A DNA stretch of 10,459 nucleotides from CAYJRR01 sp964372275 [NCBI: uncultured bacterium] (GTDB lineage: Bacteria > CAYJRR01), in contig CAYJRR010000153.1 in NCBI GenBank assembly GCA_964372275.1, positions 1 to 10,459 on the forward strand, in the 5' to 3' direction. Under the pieces are notes generated by a model that saw only the letters and a list, made by a program, of their open reading frames with translations, searched no databases and was not told the origin of the DNA. Below are positions 1 through 5,630 of the stretch, piece after piece; the first letter of the stretch is position 1, and each line of letters begins with the position of its first letter. Both the position numbers and the translations under genes were made by a program.

Positions 1-314
1 GGGAAGAGCTCGCGCAGGATCTGCCGGTAGTCACCGACCGCGTCGTCGGCCAGGTGATCCCGCGTGATCGCCCCGTCGCCGATCTGCTCCGCCGCAATCT
101 CCCCGATCAGGTTGTCGGTCTCCACGCGCAGATTGGCGTGCGTGTCGGGGCTGGCGGCGTGCAGGTCGATCGCCTGCTCGATCGCCAGTAGCTCCGCCTC
201 CGGCTCCACCGGCACCGTCGGATCGCAGGAGGCCAGCATGGCGACCGCCATCGCGGCGATCGGCGCCGTGATCCTCGACCTCCAAGGTTGCGAAAGGCTG
301 TGACCGCCCCGCAT
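1..314 (-). CDS. Partial lipoprotein, paralogue of the neighbouring repeat lipoprotein (C-terminus outside window)
   Basis: Only the first 104 codons are present; the gene runs off the left edge. The start is the ATG at 314-312, five bases downstream of a GGGAG ribosome site. The first 30 residues form a lipoprotein signal peptide: an Arg-containing n-region, a hydrophobic stretch (ITAPIAAMAVAML) and the lipobox LASC with the modified Cys at residue 30. After it comes CDP, then an AIEQAID helix, a His/Asp motif (HAASPDTHANLR) and a GEI...QI...GAI stretch. All of these line up with the N-terminus of the 855-residue lipoprotein encoded just upstream (CDP, QAID, HA..D.H..LR, GEI). Only about one decapeptide-like unit follows (GAITRDHLADDAV) before the sequence changes character (GDYRQILREL), so this paralogue may lack the long array. 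The spacing of 39 bases from the previous stop suggests co-transcription. Function is unknown; an envelope location is inferred from the signal peptide. Confidence 0.8.
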   Translation of the reverse strand, partial: MRGGHSLSQPWRSRITAPIAAMAVAMLASCDPTVPVEPEAELLAIEQAIDLHAASPDTHANLRVETDNLIGEIAAEQIGDGAITRDHLADDAVGDYRQILRELF

Positions 315-319
315 CGACG

Positions 320-324
320 CTCCC
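320..324 (-). promoter_or_regulatory. Ribosome binding site for the partial lipoprotein gene
   Basis: On the minus strand this reads GGGAG and lies 5 bases before the ATG at 314. It supports that start over the in-frame internal ATGs further down, which would leave a signal peptide without a positively charged n-region. Confidence 0.5.
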
Positions 325-353
325 GCCGGAACCCGAACGATCGTCCCCGTTCT

Positions 354-2921
354 TTATCGAAGAGTCAGATGCCTCCACACAACCGCGCTATCGGCAGCCC
401 CCGCCTGGACCTGAAACTCGTAGTTCTTGCTGATGTCGAGCGCGCCGACCGCGACTTCCGAGAGGACCGGGTTGTCGGCTTCGTTCGCGTTGCAGGTGAT
501 CGTCACGACCGTGGTCGCGTCGGTGACGTTTCGGAGGCGGATCGTGCCCGACGTTCCGCCTTCGGCGCCACAGGCGACGAGGAGGTCGAACGTGGGAGGG
601 GAGGCGTCCGTCTTGAACTTGAAGAAGGGGGTGAACGAGGTGGACGTGGCGCGTCCTGCATAGGCGAGGAACGCCTTTTCCGGCGTGATCGACGAAGTCG
701 CAATTTGCGAGCTTCCGACCGCCAGCGGGGCGATGTCGGCGGTGGCGATCGAGGTGTCGGCGATCTCGGCGCTTCCGACTGCGCCGGTGGCGATCTCGTC
801 GGCGCCAACGGAGGCGGTGCCGAGGTCGTCGGCCGTCAAGGCGCCGTCGGAGATCTCGTCGGTGCCGACGGCGCCGGAGGCGATCTCGCTGCTGCCGACG
901 GCGTTGGCGTCGATCTCGTCGGCCTTCACCGAGCCACTGCCGAGGTCGTCGGCGGACAGCGTGTTGTCCGCAACTTCTTCGGAGCCCACGGCACCGGTCG
1001 CGATGTGGGCGGAGCGGACCGCGTCGGCGAAGATCTTCGCCGAGGTGACCACGGCATCGCCGAGCTCCAGCGTGCCGACCGACCCGTCGAGGATCTCGCT
1101 GGCGGCGACGGAGTTGGCGGCGAGGTCGGCCGCCGTGAGCGAGTTGTCCGCGATCTCGTCGCTGGCGACGGCCCCCGCGGCGATCGTCTCGGAGATGACC
1201 GAATCGGTGCCGAGGTCGTCGGAGGAGACGGTTCCGTCGGCGATCTCGCTCGTGCCGACCGCGCCGGCGGCGATCTCGTCGGCCGCCACCGAGTCGGTTC
1301 CGAGGTCGGCGGTGGTGAGCGAGTCGAGCGCGACCTCGGCCGATCCGACCGCCCCGGTCTTGATCTCGCTGCTGTCGACCGAATCGGCGCCGAGGTCGTC
1401 GGTGGTGAGGGAGTTGTCGGCGACCTCGCTACTTCCGACGGCAGCGGCAGCGATCTCGGCGCTGCCGACGGCGTCGGTGGCGATCTCGGCCGCTTCGACC
1501 GCGTCGGAGGCGATCTCGAGGCTTCCGACCGCGCCGGTCGCGATCTCGGTAGCGGTGATCGAGCCGACCCCCAGGTCCGCGCCGGTCAACGTGCCGTCCT
1601 GGACGTCATTGCCGGTGAGGCTGGCGTCCTGTACGTCGGCCGAGGCGATCGAGCCATCCTGCACGTCGGTTCCGGTGATCGTGGCGTTGAGGATGTCCGT
1701 GGAGGATACGGTGTTGTCCGCAATCTCGGCGGTTCCGACGGCGCCGGTGGCGATCTCACTCGCGGTGACGGAGTCGGGGGCGAGGTCGGCGTCGGTGAGC
1801 GTGTTGTCGGCGACCTCGCTGGTTCCGACGGCCCCGGCGGCGATCTCGTCGGCCGCGACCGAGTCGGTACCGAGGTCGGCGGCGGAGAGGGAGTCGAGCG
1901 CGACCTCCGCCGACCCGACGGCCCCCGTCGCGATCTCGTCGCTTCCGACGGCGTCGGTGGCGAGCTCGCTCGAGGCGACCGAATCGGCGGCCAGGTCGTC
2001 GGAGCCGAGGGAGTTGTCGGCGACCTCGCTCGTTCCGACGGCACTCGCGCCGATCTCGGCGCTTCCGACGGCGTCGGTTGCGATCTCGCTCGCCGTGACC
2101 GAATCGGCCGCTAGGTCGGTAGCGGTGAGGGTGTTGTCGGCGACCTCGCTGGTTCCGACGGCCCCGGCGGCGATCTCGTCGGCCGCGACCGAGTCGGTGC
2201 CGAGGTCGGCGGCGGCGACGGTACCGTCCAGGATGTTTCCGGAGACGATGGTGCCCGTGGCGATGTCCGTACCGGTGACCGTGCCGTCGGTGATGTCGGC
2301 GCTGGCGACGGTGCCATTGGCGATGTCGTTGCCGGTGACCGTCCCATCGGCGATGTCGGCGCTGGCCACCGTTCCGTCCGCGATGTCGGCGCTGGCCACC
2401 GTGCCATCGGCGATGTTCGCGGAGACGACCGTCCCCGCGGCGATATCGGTGCCGGTGACGGTTCCGTCCGCGATGTTCCCCGAGCCGATCGTTCCCGTGG
2501 CGATGTCGGTACCGGTCACGGTTCCGTCCAGGATGTCGTTGGTGGTCAACGATCCGTCGGAGATGTCGGAGCCGGTGAGGGCGCCGTCGACGACGTGCGT
2601 CGCCTGCACGGAGTTCAGGGCCAGGCTATTGGACTGGACGGCGCCGGCGCTGATGTTGGCGTTGGTCACCGCCCCGGTCGCGAGGTCTTCGTTCCCGATC
2701 GCGCCGTTCTCGATCTGGACCCCGGTGATCTCCCCGTCGATCCGTTCCGCGCCGATCCGAAGGGTCGGGTGGGCGTCGGCGTCGCTGGCGTGGTCGTCGA
2801 TCGCCTGCAGGATCTCCTCGTCGACGCCGTAGTCGTCGACCTCGGCCTGCGGATCGCAGGAAGCGGAAAGGCTGGAGAAGGCGAGGAGCAGAAGCGGAAC
2901 GGGTAGCTTCCGAACGCGCAT
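354..2921 (-). CDS. Large surface lipoprotein with about 67 tandem decapeptide repeats
   Basis: 855 residues from the ATG at 2921, chosen because GGAGG sits 9 bases upstream; an in-frame ATG at 2951 would add 10 residues before the signal peptide. Residues 1-21 are a signal peptide (MRVRK, then PVPLLLLAFSSL) ending in SASC, with the lipidated Cys at 22 followed by Asp-Pro. Residues 23-73 form an acidic N-terminal region with the motif HASDADAHPTLR, shared with the partial paralogue. Residues 74-743 are an unbroken array of decapeptides, [AST]-[VIL]-x-[STA]-x-[DE]-[ILV]-A-x-[DGN], with hydrophobic residues every five positions, hardly any Lys/Arg and almost no aromatic residues. Such an acidic, regular pattern suggests a beta-solenoid or fibre; this is inference. 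Residues 754-855 are a non-repeat, beta-rich domain with two Cys (VACGAEG and TITCNAN) that could form a disulfide. Similar repeats occur in many poorly characterised bacterial and phage tail-fibre-like proteins. Adhesin, stalk or surface-layer roles are all possible. The gene lies 76 bases after the barrel-protein gene and 39 before the paralogue. Confidence 0.88.
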   Translation of the reverse strand: MRVRKLPVPLLLLAFSSLSASCDPQAEVDDYGVDEEILQAIDDHASDADAHPTLRIGAERIDGEITGVQIENGAIGNEDLATGAVTNANISAGAVQSNSLALNSVQATHVVDGALTGSDISDGSLTTNDILDGTVTGTDIATGTIGSGNIADGTVTGTDIAAGTVVSANIADGTVASADIADGTVASADIADGTVTGNDIANGTVASADITDGTVTGTDIATGTIVSGNILDGTVAAADLGTDSVAADEIAAGAVGTSEVADNTLTATDLAADSVTASEIATDAVGSAEIGASAVGTSEVADNSLGSDDLAADSVASSELATDAVGSDEIATGAVGSAEVALDSLSAADLGTDSVAADEIAAGAVGTSEVADNTLTDADLAPDSVTASEIATGAVGTAEIADNTVSSTDILNATITGTDVQDGSIASADVQDASLTGNDVQDGTLTGADLGVGSITATEIATGAVGSLEIASDAVEAAEIATDAVGSAEIAAAAVGSSEVADNSLTTDDLGADSVDSSEIKTGAVGSAEVALDSLTTADLGTDSVAADEIAAGAVGTSEIADGTVSSDDLGTDSVISETIAAGAVASDEIADNSLTAADLAANSVAASEILDGSVGTLELGDAVVTSAKIFADAVRSAHIATGAVGSEEVADNTLSADDLGSGSVKADEIDANAVGSSEIASGAVGTDEISDGALTADDLGTASVGADEIATGAVGSAEIADTSIATADIAPLAVGSSQIATSSITPEKAFLAYAGRATSTSFTPFFKFKTDASPPTFDLLVACGAEGGTSGTIRLRNVTDATTVVTITCNANEADNPVLSEVAVGALDISKNYEFQVQAGAADSAVVWRHLTLR
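693..2702 (-). repeat. Tandem 30-bp repeat array encoding 67 decapeptides
   Basis: Written in 30-base steps, the whole stretch stays in one register with no insertion or deletion. Each unit encodes one decapeptide and units differ by many substitutions. Four zones are visible in protein order. After three looser units, units 4-16 (2612-2223) are of the DGTVTGTDIA / DGTVASADIA type. Units 17-33 (2222-1713) follow a three-unit cycle. Units 34-38 (1712-1563) return to the DGT-like type (TITGTDVQDG, SIASADVQDA). Units 39-67 (1562-693) resume the three-unit cycle. In the cycle, a unit with DL is followed by one starting SV or SI with EI/EL, and then nearly always by one starting AVG, giving a 30-residue (90-bp) higher-order repeat with occasional extra AVG units. 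Confidence 0.93.
1801..1868. repeat. 68-bp block, exact copy at 2131-2198
   Basis: The 68 bases at 1801-1868 are identical to 2131-2198, exactly 330 bases (11 units of 30) away. After a single mismatch the match continues for 16 more bases. Other units of the array differ at many synonymous sites, so this pair looks like a recent duplication or gene conversion inside the array. Confidence 0.85.
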
Positions 2922-2930
2922 GATGCGGAT

Positions 2931-2935
2931 CCTCC
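2931..2935 (-). promoter_or_regulatory. Ribosome binding site that sets the start of the repeat lipoprotein
   Basis: GGAGG on the minus strand, 9 bases before the ATG at 2921. It lies inside the reading frame of the longer alternative that would begin at 2951, and so argues for the shorter start with an ordinary lipoprotein signal peptide. Confidence 0.65.
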
Positions 2936-2997
2936 AGCGGCCCAAGGGCAATTCTACCCCGGATAGGGGCTTCTCGGCGTCTCCCGGAATCCCTGCG

Positions 2998-4908
2998 TCA
3001 GAAGGCCGCTTCGACTCCGGCCCAGATGGCGCGCCGCGTCTCGTAGGAGCTCGTCCGGTCGGATCCGAACTCGGTGTAGAGGCGCTGCAGTCGGATGCCG
3101 CCGACCGCTCGCAGGCGCGATGTCAATGCGAAGAAGGCCGACGCATCGCCGGAAACGTCGTATCCCATGCCGCCGCCGCCGGTCTCCGCGGAGCCGACCT
3201 CCAGCCCCGCGCCGGCGATCCCACGCAATCGGAGCTCGAGCGGCGCCAGCAGTTGGAACCGGCCGAGGACGACCACCGACGGTGTGACCCGGATCACGTT
3301 CGGCACCCCCGATCCGGAGGCGGCGTCGAAGCCGGGCTCCCCGACGTAGGAGAGTCCGGCGCCGATCCACGTCCGGCCGTACTCATCGTCGCCGTGCAGG
3401 AGTTGAACCGCCGCGTCGATCGCCGCCGAGGAGACGATCGTTTCGTCGAGAAGATAGCTGCGCATCGCGAACCCGGCCGAGCCGGCGATCGTCCATCGGC
3501 CGGTCGGGATCCAGACCTGCAGCGAACCCGTTCCGCCCATCCCGCTCGGCACCAGCGTCGCGTCGCCCGGAGCGACGTAGACGGCGACCCGCCGGTCGAG
3601 TCCGAACTGCACCTGCACGGCCCTGGACTGTGAAACCGGATGCGCCGGGGGCTTCGGTGCGTCAGGCCGGGGCGGCGGCGGTCGTCTCGACGCCAGCGCG
3701 GCCGCCTCCTCCGCCGAGAGGTCGTCCGGGTTCACCGGCACCGCCGGCTCGATGTCGCTCCAGGCGATCGGCGCCGGCGCGTCGGAGATCGGCGGAACGT
3801 CGAGGTCGGGCGCGAGGACGAGCGGCGGCGTGGCCGGTTGTTGCTCGGAGGCCGACGCCGCCGGCGGCTCGGGTGGGGGTGGCGGAGGAGGGGGCGGGGC
3901 CTTCGCCACCTTCGTTGGCGGCCGCGGCGAGCCGGATCGACCGCCGTTTCCCCCCGGGCCCCCCTTGCCGTTCGCGCCGTTTCCGCCCACCGGTTCCGCA
4001 ACGCCCGCGCCGGAAGGCGCGCCGCCATTGCCGGACGAGCCGTTTCGTCCCGCGGCACCGTCCGGAGGTGCGGCGGCGACCGCGGGCGCGGCAGCGGCTC
4101 GCTCCGCGTCGAGCCGGGCCTGCGCCGCCGCGACGGCGGCCTCCCAGCCCTCGAAGCGCATCGACCTTTCGAGCTCCAGTTTCGCGGCCGTGTCGAGTCC
4201 CCTCTCCCGGGAGACGACCTTGCCGGTCTGTACCCGCGCCGCGAGGATGCGATGCGTGCGAAGCGCCAGCGCGCCGTTCGCGTTCGTCCGGAACTCGATC
4301 AACCCGTCCAGTCCGAGCAGTCGTGCCACGTTCCAAAAACCATCGCCGGGTGGATCGGCGGGCGGTGGAACGCCGGGTGCGGCCTTTTGCGCGGCCTCGG
4401 CATCGATCCGGGTGAACGGAGGGGCGGTCGGTACGAAGGTCGGATCGAGCTTTTTCGCCCGTCGAAGCGCATCCTGCGCGTCGGGCCCCATCGGCTTGCG
4501 CTCCTCCAGGTCCCGGTGATAGCGCGCCAGTCCCAACAGCCGATAGGCCTGCGCCAGTTCCACCGGGTTCCAGACTTCGCAGCCGACGGCATGGAACCCG
4601 CTTACCGCGCGCTCGAATGTAGCGATGGCGCCGGCGTAGTCGCCCGCGGCTTCCATCGACGCGGCCTTTCCGAGGTTCTGGCGCGCGCTCGACAGGCTGG
4701 CCTTCACCTCGGGACGGGCCTCGACCACCCGCGCAAAGTCCGAATTTCGGATCGCCTGGCCGCGGATCTCGCTCACCGCCTTGCCGACGGTGACGGTGGC
4801 CTCTTCGATCTGCGTCGGGCTGATGCCGAGATCCCGCAGCAACACCTTCGGCGCGGCGAGGGCCGGTCCCGAGACGCAACAAAGGACGCCGAGGAGAAGC
4901 GCGCGCAT
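2998..4908 (-). CDS. Secreted TPR-like protein with Gly/Pro linker and C-terminal beta-barrel-like domain
   Basis: 636 residues. Residues 1-18 are a signal peptide (MRALLLGVLCCVSGPALA, likely cut before AP). Residues 20-65 are a small mixed domain. Residues 70-175 are helical and TPR-like (AGDYAGAIATFERAV, then AYRLLGLARYH, then KKLDPTFVP). Residues 190-270 contain a short beta domain (LLGLDGLIEFRTN) and an Ala-rich helix. Residues 282-330 are Gly/Asn-rich (GGNGANGKGGPGGNGG); residues 338-349 hold nine consecutive prolines followed by EPP; residues 350-425 stay Pro-rich. Residues 428-636 show alternating hydrophobic strands (VQVQFGL, GSLQVWIP, GRWTIAGSAGF, TWIGAGLSYVG, FQLLAPLELRLRGIAGAGLEV) and end in Phe, as in Gram-negative outer-membrane barrels. 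The simplest reading is a periplasmic domain tethered to a small outer-membrane barrel. No clear ribosome site precedes the ATG. It is the first gene of the likely operon with the two lipoproteins, so a partnership with them is plausible but not shown. Function is unknown. Confidence 0.85.
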   Translation of the reverse strand: MRALLLGVLCCVSGPALAAPKVLLRDLGISPTQIEEATVTVGKAVSEIRGQAIRNSDFARVVEARPEVKASLSSARQNLGKAASMEAAGDYAGAIATFERAVSGFHAVGCEVWNPVELAQAYRLLGLARYHRDLEERKPMGPDAQDALRRAKKLDPTFVPTAPPFTRIDAEAAQKAAPGVPPPADPPGDGFWNVARLLGLDGLIEFRTNANGALALRTHRILAARVQTGKVVSRERGLDTAAKLELERSMRFEGWEAAVAAAQARLDAERAAAAPAVAAAPPDGAAGRNGSSGNGGAPSGAGVAEPVGGNGANGKGGPGGNGGRSGSPRPPTKVAKAPPPPPPPPPEPPAASASEQQPATPPLVLAPDLDVPPISDAPAPIAWSDIEPAVPVNPDDLSAEEAAALASRRPPPPRPDAPKPPAHPVSQSRAVQVQFGLDRRVAVYVAPGDATLVPSGMGGTGSLQVWIPTGRWTIAGSAGFAMRSYLLDETIVSSAAIDAAVQLLHGDDEYGRTWIGAGLSYVGEPGFDAASGSGVPNVIRVTPSVVVLGRFQLLAPLELRLRGIAGAGLEVGSAETGGGGMGYDVSGDASAFFALTSRLRAVGGIRLQRLYTEFGSDRTSSYETRRAIWAGVEAAF

Positions 4909-4940
4909 CGGTGGGCGAGCCGAGAGAAGACCGAGAGATC

Positions 4941-4970
4941 AGGGTACTTCCGCGCGGCGCGCACGGTCAA
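4941..4970 (-). promoter_or_regulatory. Possible promoter for the envelope-protein operon
   Basis: On the minus strand TTGACC (4970-4965) is followed after 18 bases by TACCCT (4946-4941). The -35 box matches the sigma70 consensus at five of six positions but the -10 box at only three. The expected transcript start lies some 25 bases before the ATG at 4908. In such G+C-rich DNA this is only a candidate. Confidence 0.3.
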
Positions 4971-4998
4971 ACGACCGCCGGCTTGAACGCCGTTGCGG

Positions 4999-5016
4999 GG
5001 GGCCTAGTAGAGCCCC
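4999..5016 (+). promoter_or_regulatory. Inverted repeat touching the start codon of the YqjE-like gene
   Basis: GGGGC and GCCCC flank an 8-base loop (CTAGTAGA), and the right arm ends directly before the GTG at 5017. If formed in mRNA, the hairpin would cover the region where a ribosome site would sit. No clean Shine-Dalgarno sequence is visible there. In G+C-rich DNA a 5-bp stem can arise by chance. Confidence 0.3.
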
Positions 5017-5436
5017 GTGGGGGTCGACGCAAGCGAGGAGCACGTCGAGCCGGGCGCGCGGCCGCTGCGCGACGCGGCGCGTCGCGTCACCGACGGGCTG
5101 GGCCGCCTGGTGGGCGAGCATCTCGACCTGGCCCGGGCGGAGCTGAAACACGACCTGCGGGCGGCGGCGCGTGATGCGGCGCTCGTCCTGCTCGGGTTCC
5201 CGAGCCTGGTCGTCGGGTACGCGCTGGTGATGGTCGCGGTCGCGTTGTCGCTCGGGGAGATCTTCGGGCGCGCGGAGTCGTTCCTCCTGGTCGGGCTGGC
5301 GAACGTCGCGGCGGGGCTCGTCGTCTCGATCGTCTTCGCGCGGCGCCTGGCGCGGCAGGATCGGCCCGATCTGGACCGAACCGCGCGCGCGCTCAAGGAG
5401 GATCGCCGATGGCTACGGCGGCGGATGCGGATCTGA
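5017..5436 (+). CDS. DUF1469 / YqjE-like inner-membrane protein (holin superfamily III)
   Basis: 139 residues from a GTG start. An amphipathic N-terminal segment (residues 1-50) contains the family-like stretch LVGEHLDLARAELKHDL. Two hydrophobic helices follow (about 54-79 and 88-108) with a short loop carrying GEIFGRAES, then a strongly basic tail (WLRRRMRI). This order is typical of the PF07332/DUF1469 family, which includes E. coli YqjE and a set labelled 'phage holin superfamily III'. Nothing else here is phage-like, so a housekeeping membrane protein is the better reading. No better start is evident: there is no in-frame ATG, and the distance to LDLARAEL fits the family. The gene overlaps the next by 28 bases, indicating one transcript. 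Molecular function is not established. Confidence 0.78.
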   Translation: MGVDASEEHVEPGARPLRDAARRVTDGLGRLVGEHLDLARAELKHDLRAAARDAALVLLGFPSLVVGYALVMVAVALSLGEIFGRAESFLLVGLANVAAGLVVSIVFARRLARQDRPDLDRTARALKEDRRWLRRRMRI

Positions 5437-5630
5437 GCCAGCTCCAGCGCCGGCTCGAGCGGACACGAGAGGATCTGGCCGATGCCGTCGCCGACCTCCG
5501 GGACGCGGCGCAGGCGCTGGCAACGGCGCGTCATTGGCGGCGGGCCGCGCAGCGGCGATTCGAGAGGCGCCCCGGACCGTGGATGGCGATCGCGTTCGCG
5601 GCCGGCGCGTGGCTCGGACGGCGTCTCTAG
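5409..5630 (+). CDS. Small tail-anchored protein, YqjD/DUF3618-like
   Basis: 73 residues. The ATG at 5409 has an excellent ribosome site, AAGGAGG, seven bases upstream inside the preceding gene. Residues 9-40 form a charged helix (RRLERTREDLADAVADL) similar to the DUF3618 pattern. A basic patch follows (RRAAQRRFERRPGP), then a single C-terminal hydrophobic helix (PWMAIAFAAGAWLGRRL), as at the end of YqjD/ElaB-type proteins. In E. coli the yqjD-yqjE-yqjK cluster pairs the same kinds of membrane protein, and YqjD is reported to bind ribosomes at the inner membrane. Whether this protein does so is unknown. Its TAG stop shares the CTAG at 5627-5630 with the stop of panC on the other strand. Confidence 0.75.
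   Translation: MATAADADLSQLQRRLERTREDLADAVADLRDAAQALATARHWRRAAQRRFERRPGPWMAIAFAAGAWLGRRL

Noticed and set aside
31-378. Minus-strand 115-codon frame near the left edge
   Set aside because: It is a shifted frame (Gly/Arg/Asp-rich) over the partial lipoprotein gene. The other frame gives a lipobox and clear similarity to the neighbouring lipoprotein.
288-2114. Plus-strand open frame of 608 codons overlapping the same array
   Set aside because: Same cause in another frame: Gly/Asp/Arg/Val-rich repeats with no signal, domain or ribosome site.
693-2702. CRISPR array or collagen-like repeat
   Set aside because: There are no spacers between identical repeats, units are contiguous and coding, and there is no Gly-X-Y pattern.
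685-2832. Plus-strand open frame of 715 codons across the repeat array
   Set aside because: It is the antisense of the 30-bp repeats: a unit that lacks stops in a given frame keeps that frame open indefinitely. It reads as monotonous Ser/Ala/Pro/Thr repeats, while the minus strand has a signal peptide, lipobox and ribosome site.
2954-2972. Terminator between the barrel protein and the repeat lipoprotein
   Set aside because: Only a 4-bp CCCC/GGGG stem with no T-run follows, too weak to split the likely operon.
3640-4986. Long plus-strand frame opposite the 636-residue protein
   Set aside because: Arg-rich composition typical of antisense in G+C-rich DNA. The minus strand shows signal peptide, TPR-like region and barrel pattern.
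5017-5436. Prophage holin
   Set aside because: The family label mentions holins, but no endolysin or phage structural gene lies nearby and the next gene pairs with it as in the yqjD-yqjE cluster.
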